64,000 nt of DNA, from assembly GCA_014529385.2 (NCBI GenBank), contig CM043944.1, positions 52,635,268 through 52,699,267 of the forward strand. The letters are read 5' to 3'. Positions 35,402 through 47,389 of the stretch are shown here, one piece after another; positions within the stretch are counted from its first letter, which is position 1; the number at the start of each line of letters is the position of its first letter. Under the pieces are notes generated by a model, which was not told the DNA's origin, made no database searches, and saw nothing but the letters and a program-made list of their open reading frames with translations. Source of the DNA: Adiantum capillus-veneris (Eukaryota > Streptophyta > Polypodiopsida > Polypodiales > Pteridaceae). Made by a program: the position numbers and the translations under genes.

Positions 35402-36635
35402 GGATGATGTTGTATTTACGTCCTCGGGGGGCCAAAATGACCCATGGGACCACAAAAAAATAAAATCTACAAGAGGCTCCCCTCATGTGTGTAGAGGGGG
35501 TAGTGGGCTAGTAGCTTTCTTGTGTGTTAGTGTTGTGTGATGATCCAATACTTTGGCAAAGTAGATGCCTAAAGCTACTGGGGAGGGGTGTGTCCGAGAG
35601 AGAAGCTCCTCAAAGGTGACATCTCCTTGCAATAGCAATGGGAAATCAGCACGGATGTGTGCGTATGCTGGGCACTCGATGGTGACATGGGCCTCGCTTT
35701 CCACTTTGTTTAAATTGCATTGTGTGCATGTCCTTCTATTTTCCTTAATATTCAGCCACCCTCCCGTTTCAATCTTGAGCATGTGTGATTGTGTCCGCAT
35801 CAAAGTAATGGCCCGTCTTGCCTGGTGGGACATAGGTGTCCTGATATGCATCTTGGTGTCCCCAGTCTTGTAGGTCTCCCAATATCGTGTATTGATGTGT
35901 TTGCCGTAGTATTCAAATTTGGACCTGTGTACTGCTGTACTCCATCTAGTGTGTAGGGCTTCAAGTATGCTTCTGTCAAAATTCAGCCCATGCTCATGTT
36001 CAGTGCCTTCCTCTATGTGCATGTCCACATGGTCTCCCACATTCCATCTAGAGAACCATTTTCGTATGTCTTCTACGAGACTGGATGTGAGAAATTTACT
36101 CTTGTAATTCTTTTGCGGTTTACATCCGGCTTGCCATGCCATGTGGGGTAGACGGGTCTCCGGCATCATCTTAACTTTCATGAGGTATCTGTGTACCCTC
36201 TATAAGGCTTGCATTTCCAAGGGTCTCTTGCCTGTCTCCAAAAGCATCACTGAGTATGGGGTGGTAGTTTTGATCCCCATGTGTCTACATAGGAATTTTC
36301 TTTGTATCTTTTCAATGTCATTCCAAGTGCTAACGGGGATACTCCCCCCCCCATACCTCTACACCGTAAAGTATTGTTTGGACCACGCATACATCAAATG
36401 CTAGAGACTTGATTTCCCATCGCCTTGTGACACTTTGCTTGCACATGTTCTCAAATTCATAGTATTTCGCTTGTCCTGCATCAATTCTGTTTTGCGTGCA
36501 ACTTCCCCATGCATGGTTTGAACCTCTCAACCGCTTGGAGTGCTTGCCCGTCATACGTGATGATGGGCTGATTCTCATTTCTACATGTGTGGACTGACAT
36601 AACCTTTGTTTTGGCTACATTGATTGACAAGCCCG
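35399..36635 (-). pseudogene. LINE G, 5'-truncated ORF2 (RT end and CCHC domain)
   Basis: A second LINE family. From the 5' side: GLSINVAKTKVMS (about 36630), directly against (GA)n; FDVCVVQTILYGVEVWGG (about 36400); then a 232-codon frame (36181-35483) with CX2CX9HX4C (CTQCNLNKVESEAHVTIEC). The C-terminus lacks the basic tail of family F. The 3' end keeps the hairpin block with compensatory changes (35420-35450) and the tail CATCCTCAT against (TC)n. Confidence 0.85.
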
Positions 36636-36658
36636 GAGAGAGAGAGAGAGAGAGAGAG

Positions 36659-36720
<62 letters not shown>
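36636..36720. repeat. (GA)n microsatellite
   Basis: GA tract with one CG interruption at 36659-36660. It lies between the truncated 5' end of LINE G and the 3' tail of the long LINE F copy. Confidence 0.97.
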
Positions 36721-36723
<3 letters not shown>

Positions 36724-36789
36724 GAAATGAAATGAAATGTTATATTAAACGTCTTCAAAAGGCCAGAATGACCTATGAGACCAAACTGA

Positions 36790-39700
36790 TACAAAAGTGA
36801 TGAATCTGTTACAATGTCTGGGTACCTCACAAATCCATCTTCAGATAGTTGTAGTAAGTTTTCTTTGTATTCGGCCATCTTCATGCCTGGTTCATGTGTA
36901 GGGTCTACCCATGTCCTCTTAGTGTCCAACTGTATAAGATCCTGTCGGATGATTTTATTAATCTCTGTTCGTGTAACTGCCAGTGATGGAGCCTCAAGAG
37001 AGTATTGGAAGGGGGGTAATCTTTCCATAATGAACCCATGTCTCTGAAACCACGAGGACAGTTGCGCATACCAGCATGATGTATCCCCTTTCATTGCTAA
37101 TTGTCGAGAGGATTCGAGGGCCATTTTAGTATATCGGCAATTATTTGTATCCCACAAACCATGTATAAAGAACACTGATCTGGTAAGAGCTTCAATTTCT
37201 AAAGGAGGGGCCGCTAGTTCCGCTCGGGTAATCGCGTGTGGCACGGAGGCCTTGGCTCTAATCATTCGAGAAATCATAGATACCAGAGGTCTCTCCATTG
37301 ACTTCCAATTATCTTGATCCACAGATGGTCCCCAAATCTGGACCCCATAAAGCATAGCCGAAGCCGCCACAATATCAAAGAGCCAAAGTTTTGTTCGTGG
37401 TTCCTGAAGCTGCACTTGTGAACACATCCTCTCCAACCCTCCCAGGGCTGCAGAGGCTCTGGATAATCTAGGATCCGCTGCTTTCTTAAGAGTAAACTTC
37501 AGTCCTGCAAATACCACCCCTAGGTATGTGTATGCATCTGTGTACTCTACTGTATCCTGGCCATATGCAAATGTAGGTGCCGATCTCCTAACCCACTGCG
37601 GTGTGGTGTTAAACACCATAACTTTGGTTTTACCCAAGTTTACCGACAGTCCACTATCCACCGCGAATTTATGTAATGCATCTAGCTGCCTCTGCATTCC
37701 ATCTGGTGATTCTGCTATCAATACAATATCATTTGCATAAAACAAGGGGATCCATGACCCTACAAGTTGAGCACCTCTGTCACCTTCTCTATCAATGTAA
37801 TCTGATACTTCATCTATGTAGATACCAAATAAAGTAGGGGACAGTGGGCATCCCTGCTTTACTCCAACAGTGGAGTGAACAATGTCGGAATCCCCTTCTG
37901 GAGTATGTACATAACCATTTACTGACACATATAAGGCCATGATCCCCCAAATAATCTCTTTGGGGACCCCTAACTCTTGCATCCTGCGCATCAAACTGGC
38001 CCTTGGTACTGTATCAAAAGCTTTCCGAAAATCCACAAAGCAACAATACATCCTTCTCCCGTTTGCTCTTCCTTCCTCAATAATGGCTCTGAGCGTAAGA
38101 ATATGATCTAAAGTGGAATAACCCCTTCTGAATCCAGCTTGTCCTGTTGCCCTTATGCCCTCATTTTCCGCCCGTCTACTCAATTTTTGTTCAAGAATGG
38201 ATGCGTACAATCGGGTCAAAGTGTGACCTACCATAATGGTACGGTAGTTCCCGGGTATCATAGGATCCCCTGACTTGAAAATAGGTACGATAGTAGATAA
38301 TTTCCAAGATTCAGGTAATCCTTCACACATGACCCGATTAAACAGACGAGCAAGGACTTTTGAAAGTAGATCCCTGGCATGGATCAGATGTTCTACTACT
38401 AAACCATCATGATCCTATGCTCTTCTTGTCTTCATCTTATCAATGGCTTTTTCCACCATTTCCGTACTAAAGAAAGTACTAGTAGTAGGGCATGGCTCTA
38501 GCGGATCTGGTAATGGAGGCTGTCCAGATACCATATATAATGATGTTACATATTGACCCCAGATCTCAGGAGAAGTAATCGTTAGAGGCGGTGAGTGCTC
38601 TCGAAATAAGCGCGATACTTCATGTTAGTCCTGACTCGGGAAGAGCTGATATAAATCCTTCTCCAGTTTGGCTAAAATTGCCCTTTTCTTGCGACGTACT
38701 ACACGCCGAAGAGCAATCCGAGACTGCTTATATGGGATGATCCCAAGTGTAAGCTCTTTCTGGACCTGGGTTCTCGTCTCTCTGCATTCCTCGTCATACC
38801 AGCTGTTTTGAGGCATGTTCCCAGCTCCTCTCTTATGAGCAGGTTGAGTATGTGGGTATGCCTCTTGTGCTGCTCCATGTAGTATCTCTGTTAACTGAGA
38901 AGTAATCTCTTCTACAATATATACTGGCTCGGCTGCCCACATCCTATTATAGATCTTTTCCACATAGACTGAGTCAGTTTCTTGCGTGAAAGTATATCTT
39001 GCGCGAAAGTATATCTTGTGTGTGTCTTGTTCTATTGTACTTGAGAGGCATTGTGTTAAAAGGAGATTGATAAGGTCAAGAGAGCATGATCCACTGCAAT
39101 CCCAACCGGTTTGGGTCCCACCTTAAAGTCCTTGATGCTAGAATTAAAGCTTGGTGAAGTCATGACATAGTCCACTGTACTGGCCCCATGCCTATGTGGG
39201 AAGCATGTGAATCCCCCAGACAACGGGAAATTCTCTAGACCATTAAGTATGGCCAAACCATGTATGGTTGCCATCTCCATGAGATGTCTCCCATATTCAC
39301 TGTGTTCTTTATCCTGTGAGTTTCTAGTAAGCCCCCTCCGTGATAAATCCACTTCTCTGAGCATTTGTTCAGAAGTATCATAGAATACTGCTTGAGAGTT
39401 GGCCGTTCTGGCATTAAAGTCTCCTAAGAGAACGATGTCTCCATCTCTAGAGAACTCCCATATGTCATTATTCAATATGGAGAAAGGGGACTGTCCTTTA
39501 GGTGAGGAGTAGACTGAGGTACTTGGAGGGAAGTAGCATATAGCGATATATAGAAATCTACCTGTCTTGGCTCTCATTCTCACCCACATATACCTTGCTT
39601 GCTCATCTTTCCTGATAATCTGTAGTAGTGGCTTCAGCTCCTCTTTAAATAAGATTGCTGCTCTTCCTGAACCCCGGCTACCCTGTAGAGATCTCCTGTA

Positions 39701-39880
39701 TGGTCGACTAGCTGTTTCCCATAAATAACCCTTCACATGTGGCATACGTTGTCCCGGTATCTGGTGTGTCTCTGAGTAGAAAACTATGTCTCTGTCCCTA
39801 AAGCTGTCTTCAAAGGCACCTACATCTAGCCTATATGATCCATTACAATTCCACGCCGCTATCTGTAGCGTCGCCCCATA
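36790..39880 (-). pseudogene. ORF2 (endonuclease-RT) of LINE F1
   Basis: The endonuclease frame begins right after the ORF1 stop in the same phase: LQIAAWNCNG (about 39870), YSETHQIPG, LLGDFNAR (about 39430), AVDHALL (about 39080). A 17-bp tandem duplication (38984-39000 and 39001-39017), with a stop before it, shifts the frame ahead of the RT linker (38963-38625). The RT block (38330 to about 36800) contains VPIFKSGDP, AGFRRGYSTLDHIL, FVDFRKAFDTVPR, KQGCPLSPTLFGIYIDEV, YANDIVLIAES and LSVNLGKTKVMVF. The second catalytic Asp of YADD is Asn (GAT to AAT). The C-terminus is deleted. Confidence 0.93.
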
Positions 39881-39883
39881 CCG

Positions 39884-40951
39884 TCATGCTGAGCGCTTTT
39901 CCAGAACCACTACTTTCCCTCCTCTATAAAAGGCGATTTTTCCCTTTTCTCTTGCTGCCCTGATCTCTGGCATCAACTCTTGCATGTGTGCCACTTGTGC
40001 CAATGTAAGATCATCTCCCAGGAAGATACCGGTTTTCTTAAGAGTTGGCCTCTTCTCTAGGAATTCTTTCCTTATTTCTATATTCGGGAAGCGGAGAATA
40101 AGGGCCCTATCCTTTACGTTTCCCTTCTCATCGATTCCTTTCTTGCCCACTCTCCATGCACTTGTGTGAGTAGGCTCTGTGATGCCCATGCGTTGTAGCA
40201 GTTCCTTCACTTCTTCATCTACATTCTCTTTGTCTTTGAGTCCTGTTACCCGCACATGTAGAGCCCGATTCTTCCGTTTCTGCTCTTCCTCAATTGTCAT
40301 ATTAATAATGGTAGAAGTAGGTGTGGTCTCGGGCATCTGGGCCTTACCTTTCTTCGCATCCTCAATCCATTTCTCTGCTTCATCAACCTTTTCTTGTGTC
40401 TTGAAAAGACGTTCCGCCCATGAGGATGCCGTTTTCGATTTCTGTTCATCTTGTTCGCGTAGAGCTTTCATTTGATCCTTCATGTCGTCAAGCTCCTTGA
40501 GCACCGAAGGTTGGTCGTCTACCTTCTCCTTAGTTGCAGAGTTGCAGGCCGCAAGTTCTCCTTTTAGCTCCTCGATTATTGCATCTTTTTCCCTCATGTG
40601 CTTTTCCATATTTGTTCTCCATGCTTTGAAACTTGCTACTGCCTCATCGAGTTTCTTTTGCATAACGCATTCTGTTACATTTACTTCGGCCTTGATTAGG
40701 TTTCGTAGTTCTGTTTTCAAGATTTGAATCTCCTCATTTTGTCTCCCCCGAGTCTCTCCCCTTAGTTCTCTCATCATGTCTCCATACATGGAGTTCCTGT
40801 AGCTCTCCGCGCTCGCGCGCATTTCCTTCCTGATGTCATCTCTCATGTAGTTTAGCTCTGATTTGAGCATCATCTGGACCTTCTCCATCATTAGTTCATC
40901 ATGTACCTTGGATGTTTTCCCCCACTCGTAATGATCCTGGTGATAGTACAA
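39884..40951 (-). CDS. ORF1 protein of LINE F1 (coiled coil and RRM-like)
   Basis: An intact 355-codon frame. LINE ORF1 proteins bind the element RNA and act as nucleic-acid chaperones. Residues about 20-235 are charged and helical, with heptad-like patterns (ELNYMRDDIRKEM; VLKELDDMKDQMKALREQD). Residues about 240-350 resemble the RRM/CTD of L1-type ORF1: ALHVRVTGL, AWRVGKKG, ALILRFPN, IFLGDDLT, EIRAAREKGKIAFYRGGK. The stop (TGA) lies in CATGA. ORF2 follows in the same frame. The start ATG at 40951 gives the longest open frame. An older homolog is at 56252-57343. Confidence 0.85.
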   Translation of the reverse strand: MYYHQDHYEWGKTSKVHDELMMEKVQMMLKSELNYMRDDIRKEMRASAESYRNSMYGDMMRELRGETRGRQNEEIQILKTELRNLIKAEVNVTECVMQKKLDEAVASFKAWRTNMEKHMREKDAIIEELKGELAACNSATKEKVDDQPSVLKELDDMKDQMKALREQDEQKSKTASSWAERLFKTQEKVDEAEKWIEDAKKGKAQMPETTPTSTIINMTIEEEQKRKNRALHVRVTGLKDKENVDEEVKELLQRMGITEPTHTSAWRVGKKGIDEKGNVKDRALILRFPNIEIRKEFLEKRPTLKKTGIFLGDDLTLAQVAHMQELMPEIRAAREKGKIAFYRGGKVVVLEKRSA

Positions 40952-41317
40952 TATATCTGTTTCTCCGCTTAAATGTGGCTGTTGTTTTTTTTGGGGTGGT
41001 GTAGCTATCTACACCCAGCCCTTCCCCTTCGGTAAGCAGATCCATCGAACCCGCCCCGCAAATGTGGGGTAGGGTACTAAGGTAAGGGACTGAGAATAAG
41101 GCAAACTTTAAAAGTTTATTTTAAAGCTTACAAGCCTTTAAACTTTAAAAGTTTATTTCAAGGCTTAGAAAACCTTTAAACTTTAACGTAGAAAATGGAA
41201 GGCCTTCTACGCGTAGGTAAAGGAGGGGTGCCGAGGACCTTCTACGCGTAGGGAGTCACGAACTGCACGCGCCCAGTGTCTGTGAGTACCGCGTCTCCTG
41301 CGTGAGCCCGTTGCCTC

Positions 41318-41320
<3 letters not shown>
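40952..41320 (-). promoter_or_regulatory. 5' UTR of LINE F1 with short internal repeats
   Basis: It contains two copies of CCTTCTACGCGTAG (41203-41216 and 41238-41251), each with the palindrome CTACGCGTAG. It also holds about 2.5 copies of a unit around CTTTAAACTTTAAAAGTTTA (41102-41185). LINE promoters lie in the 5' UTR, and repeated motifs there suggest regulatory sites; no function is shown. A 7-bp-stem hairpin (GGTGTAG CTAT CTACACC) is at about 40998-41015. Confidence 0.5.

Positions 41321-41385
<65 letters not shown>
41321..41385. repeat. (GA)n microsatellite
   Basis: 65 bp of GA at the 5' end of LINE F1. Confidence 0.97.
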
Positions 41386-41387
<2 letters not shown>

Positions 41388-41566
41388 CTCGCGATGGGGC
41401 TGCAGCAGCTTCTCGCCATGGGGCTGCGCGCGTGGACGTCCTTCTGTACTGCTCCCTCCCCAAACCGCGCGCGCTGCCTGTTGTGACTCTACACCAGTGT
41501 GCGTTGCTAGGAGGAGGACGACATCAGAGCTGTGATGGCTACGCCGACGGATGAGGGACGGGTGTA

Positions 41567-41568
<2 letters not shown>
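41386..41568. other. GC-rich 183-bp segment between two (GA)n tracts
   Basis: Unlike the surrounding LINE sequence: GC-rich, rich in CpG, with GCGCGC motifs and a repeated ATGGGGCTGC. It may be a remnant of another LINE 5' UTR or of the original locus. No gene recognised. Confidence 0.4.

Positions 41569-41637
<69 letters not shown>
41569..41637. repeat. (GA)n microsatellite
   Basis: About 69 bp of GA abutting the LINE tail at 41638. Confidence 0.97.
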
Positions 41638-41640
<3 letters not shown>

Positions 41641-42125
41641 AAATGAAATGAAATGTTAAACGTCTTCAAAAGGCCAAAATGACCTATGAGACCAAAAGTT
41701 ACATCCCAATAGAATTTGATTCTTTGTATGGAAATCTATGAAAATAGAAAATGAACAAAAAATCTAAAATCTAGGTGTGTCATACACATTGATGGGAGTT
41801 CGGAGGGGTAACAGAGTAAACATGGTGAACAGGATAGAGGAGATGAGAGCTAGAGACTATCATATACATCAGTACATCAATACACGGGAGGAGTGGGGGA
41901 ATAGGGGGTAGAGGGTCAAGGTGTACAATAGCTCATCTAACCCCAGAAATCTTTGGTCACAATAATCCATGACCCTGGCCAATGGTAGAAAGCCCTCTTT
42001 GAACAACAATGGAAGTGTCCTCTAATCTCATAATAGGAGATACATCGACATATGGAGTGCTCCTCTTTGAACAGACAATGGAGGCGTCCTCTAATCTCAT
42101 TATAAGCGTTACATTCACATATGTA
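41638..42125 (-). mobile_element. LINE F 3' fragment
   Basis: Tail of repeated GAAAT words, then the hairpin block near 41659-41692. The body is a diverged ORF2 C-terminus and contains a 68-bp imperfect duplication (units starting at 41994 and 42062). Confidence 0.8.
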
Positions 42126-42135
42126 GAGAGAGAAA

Positions 42136-42212
42136 AAAGGAAATGAAATGATGTGTTAATGTCTTCAAAAGGCTAAAATGATCTACGAGACCAATCCATT
42201 ACATCTGATACC
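42136..42212 (-). mobile_element. Very short LINE F 3' end (77 bp)
   Basis: AAATGAAATGATGTG, then the hairpin block (GTCTTCAAAAGG), cut off after about 77 bp by (GT)n. A severely 5'-truncated insertion. Confidence 0.75.

Positions 42213-43407
<1,195 letters not shown>

Positions 43408-43470
<63 letters not shown>
43408..43470. repeat. (GA)n microsatellite
   Basis: 63 bp of GA against the 3' tail of LINE F2. Confidence 0.97.
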
Positions 43471-43474
<4 letters not shown>

Positions 43475-46454
43475 AATGTTATATTAACGTCTTCAAAGAC
43501 CAGAATGACCTATGAGACCAAACTGATACAAAAGTGGTGAATCTGTTACAATGTCTGGGTACCTTAGTACTAAACTACTAAGTGTGAAAATAAATGTGAA
43601 AAACTAAATACACTATCAAATAAACTTCTTATGAGCCTTCTGGGTGTCTCGCTAGAATGCTTCTAATCCTTTGTTGTAGTCTCCTCTGGTGAAGTGTGCT
43701 TCTGCATCTCGATTGTGGTCGTCTCGATTTCCTAAGCTCAATCGCCTTGTCAATGAGGGTGCCTTTGGTATGAAAGTGGGTACTCCTTTGTGCTGGCTGC
43801 TGGCCTCTTGCTTCTCCTTCCACTCTTGCTTCTCTCGATCTGAAGAAATCTGCGATCTGCCTCTGAGGCTGTAGTGCTCTTTGTCTTCTCATTAGATTAT
43901 CCCTGTGCCGATGTAGTTCCAGGAGGTACAAGCCTAAGCATCTTTGATATTGGTATTGCATAACTCTATCAAGAGGTCCAAAGCCTTCTCTAAATAGGCA
44001 ATGGAAGCGCCCACGTATCTCATAGTATACGGTGCAGTGGCATATGTAGTGTAATTCTGTCTACGGCTCCATTCCGCATAACTTGCAAATTCTGCTCTTA
44101 GGTGGGATTCCCCTAAATCTGCCAATTCAATTTCCAACTAGTGTGAGGATGTACGAATCTGACCAATAGCACATCTCGAACCATGAGACATGTGGGTATC
44201 CATGTAACTCGGGCGAATCACAAATCCATCTTCAGATAGTTGTAGGAAGTTTTCTTTGTAGTCGGCCATCTTCGTGCCCAATTCTTGTGTAGGGTCTACC
44301 CATGTCCTCTTCGTATCCAACTGTATAAGATCCTGACGGATGATTTTATTAATCTCCGTTTGTATAATTGCCAGTGATGGAGCCTCAAGAGAGTATTGGA
44401 AGGGGGGTAATCTTTCCATAATGAACCTGTGTCTTTGAAACCACGAGGACAGTTGCGCATACTAGCATGATGTATCCCCTTTCATTGCTAATTGTCGAGA
44501 GGATTCGAGGGCCAGTCTAGTGTATCGGCAATTATTTGTATCCCACGAACCATGTATAAAGGACACTGATATGGTAAGAGCTTCAATTTCTTAAGAAGGG
44601 CCGCTAGTTCCGCTCGGGTAATTGCGTGTGGTACGGAGGCCTTGGCTCTAATCATTCGGGAAATCATAGATACCAAAGGTCTCTCCATTGACTTCCAATT
44701 ATCCTGATCCACAGATGGTCCCCAAATCTGGACCCCATAAAGCATAGCCGAAGCCACCACATTATCAAAGAGCCGAAGTTTTGTTCGTGGTTCCTGAAAC
44801 TGCACTTGTGAACACATCCTCTCCAACCCTCCAAGGGCTGCGGAGGCTCTGGATAATCTAGCATCCGTTGCTTTGTTAAGAGTAAACTTCGGTCCTGCAA
44901 ATACCACCCCAAGGTATGTGTAGGCATCTGTGTACTCTACTGTATCGTGGCCATATGCAAATGTAGGTGCCGATCTCCTTACCCATTGGGGTGTGGTGTT
45001 AAACACCATAACTTTGGTTTTACCCAAGTTTACCGACAGTCCACTATGCTCCGCGAATTTATGTAATGCATCTAGCTGCCTCTGCATTCCATCTGGTGAT
45101 TCTGCTATCAATACAATATCATCTGCATACAACAACATAGGGATCCATGACCCTGCAAGTTGAGCACCTCTGTCACGCTCTCTATCAATGTAATCTGATA
45201 CCTCATCTATGTACATACCAAATAAAGTAGGGGACAGTGGGCATCCCTGCTTTACTCCAACGGTGGAATGAACAATGTTCGGAATCCCCTTCTGGAGTAT
45301 GTACATAACCAGTTACTGACCCGTATAAGCCCATTATCCCCCAAATAATCTCTTTGGGGACCCCTAACTCTTGCATCCTACGCATCAATCTGGCCCTTGG
45401 TACTGTATCAAAAGCTTTCCGGAAATCCACAAAGCAACAATACATCCTTCTCCCGCTTGCTCTTCCTTCCTCAATAATGGCTCTGAGCGTAAGAATATGA
45501 TCTAAAGTGGAATATCCTGTCCTGAATCCAGCTTGTCTTGTTGCCCTTATGCCCTCGTTCTGTGCCCATCTACTCAATTTTTGTTCAAGAATGGATGCGT
45601 ACAGTGGGGTCAATGTGTGACCTACCATAATCGTACGGTTGTTCCCGGGTATCATAGGATCTCCTGACTTGAAAATAAGAACGATAGTAGAGAATTTCCA
45701 AGATTCAGGTAATCCTTTACACATGACCCGATTAAACAAACGAGCAAGGACTTCTGAAAGTAGATCGCTTGCATGGATCAGATGTTCTGCTACTAAACCG
45801 TCATGATCATATGCTCTTCTTGTCTTCATCTTATCAATGGCTTTTTCCACCATTTCCGTAGTAAAGAAAGTACTAGTAGCAAGGCATGGCTCTAGCGGAT
45901 CTGGCAATGGAGGCTGTCCAGATACCATATATAATGATGTTACATATTGACCCCAGATCTCAGGAGAAGTAATTGTCGGAGGCGGTGAGTGCTCGTGAAA
46001 TAAGCGCCAGGCCTTATGTGAGTCCTGACTCAAGAAGAGCTGATATAAATCCTTCTCTAGTTTGGCTAAAAATGCCCTTTTCTTGTGATGTACTATACGC
46101 CGAAGAGCAATCCGAGATTGCTTATATGTGATGATCCCAAGTGTAAGCTCTTTCTGGACCTGGTTCTCGTCTCTCTGCATTCCTCGTCATACCAACTGTT
46201 TTGAGGCATGTTCCCAGATCCTCTCTTCAGATTAGGTTGAGTCTGTGGGTATGCCTCTTGTGCTGCTCCATGTAGTATCTCTGTTAACTCAGAAGTAATC
46301 TCCTCTACAGTATATACTGGCTCGGCTGCCCACATCCTATTATAGATCTTTGCCACATAGACTGAATCAGTCTCTGGCGTGAGAGTATATCTTGTGTGTG
46401 TCTTGTTCCTTTGTACTTGAGAGGCATTGTATTGGAAGGAGATTGATAAGGTCA

Positions 46455-46456
<2 letters not shown>
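43471..46456 (-). pseudogene. LINE F copy F2: 5'-truncated ORF2 with 3' end
   Basis: It starts in sense at the endonuclease end (LLTLSISFQYNAS), directly against (TC)n. Then come the linker (46440 to about 46000) and RT (46180-44488: FVDFRKAFDTVPR, KQGCPLSPTLFGMYIDEV, YADDIVLIAES intact). Further on are ORF2 C-terminal frames to 43629 with GRFHCLF-type context and the basic tail (DKAIELRKSRRPQ, RLQQRIRSILARHPE). Several frameshifts. It is close in sequence to F1 and F5. The 3' end shows the hairpin block and the tail against (TC)n. Confidence 0.9.

Positions 46457-46535
<79 letters not shown>
46457..46535. repeat. (GA)n microsatellite
   Basis: About 79 bp of GA separating two LINE 5' truncation points that face each other. 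Confidence 0.97.
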
Positions 46536-46537
<2 letters not shown>

Positions 46538-46955
46538 ACCGCATGTCTGGATGAGCACGCTTCACAGCAGACTTCAGAGCCCTCTTATATTAGAGGTATA
46601 TTAGTTGACAGAGCCATTGAGCTCGAGAGAGCTAGAGGCCCACGTCTACAATGGCGACCATGACATCAACGGAGGCTCCATGAGAGGATGAGGACTATTC
46701 TAGCACGACATGGGAGATGCCCAGTACGTCAAAGCTCTACAGCGACCGATGCAATACTTTCCTAGACAACGCCCGATGCCGGGCATCCTCGGGCTTTGAT
46801 GACAATGATGATGATTTTAGTCTTAGACGTTACTTTATTTTTATTTTTGTACCCAGACATTGGATTAGATCCACCAAGATTGTATCAGTTTGGTCTCATA
46901 GGTCATTAAGGCCTTTTGAAGACATTAGTATAACATTTCATTTCATTTCGTTTCT
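46536..46955 (+). mobile_element. LINE F 3' end on the + strand
   Basis: The only family F copy on the + strand. It parallels the reverse complement of 60851-61290 (ACGACATGGGAGATGCCC, the Asp-rich GATGACAATGATGATGAT). It ends with GGTCTCATAGGTCATTAAGG, then CATTTCATTTCATTTC, followed by an imperfect pyrimidine stretch (GTTTCTTTCTCTGCCTCTCT). Confidence 0.85.
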
Positions 46956-46999
46956 TTCTCTGCCTCTCTCTTTTATTGTGTTCAGTTCAGTCTCTCTCA

Positions 47000-47385
47000 A
47001 GTGAGGAAATTAACCTCGTGTTTTTGCAAAGTACTAGATCCGACCACCTCTAGACTTCTGACTAGAGGTGGTCCACAAACTATGGGACCAGTTCGAGCGT
47101 CTCCAGGGTAGCTCTGGCCACATGTAGAAGAGCCGGGAGGCTTTTCTGAGACTGTGGCGGCCTAGACCTTTCTTCACCATGGTTCAGGACGTGCCCCGAT
47201 GGCAGTACCGACCACCAGTGTGGTTGTTCCTCCCACCTATCTCTTGATTAAGCCATCTTTGTACATATTTTGTTCTTGCATTGGGAGAGTCTTTCCATTT
47301 GCTGATGTAGCCCTCTGTTACAGGGGCAATTTGTAGTAGGTTTTTAAACTAATAAAAGGATCTTTTTCTATAAAAAAAATATCGT
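47000..47385 (+). mobile_element. L1-type LINE 3' end with poly(A)
   Basis: It has the 3' UTR words shared with 15057-15240 (GATGTAGCCCTCT, CATTGGGAGAG), then TAATAAAAGGATC and an A-run ending near 47383, as expected for an L1-type 3' tail. Confidence 0.7.
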
Positions 47386-47389
47386 TCGC

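Larger units (their letters stand above)
36721..41320 (-). mobile_element. Near full-length LINE F copy (F1)
   Basis: In sense: 5' UTR (41320-40952), intact ORF1 (40951-39884), ORF2 with endonuclease and RT, then a 3' tail with the hairpin block and TTTCATTTCATTTC. (GA)n adjoins both the 5' end (41321-41385) and the 3' end (36636-36720). Compared with F2 and F5, an internal deletion removes the CCHC and basic-tail region of ORF2 (junction near 36828). The catalytic box is YAND, so this copy cannot be active. Confidence 0.92.

Noticed and set aside
40179-40727. Ser/Phe-rich frames on the + strand
   Set aside because: They are antisense to the intact LINE ORF1 (coiled-coil codons read backward give Ser/Phe).
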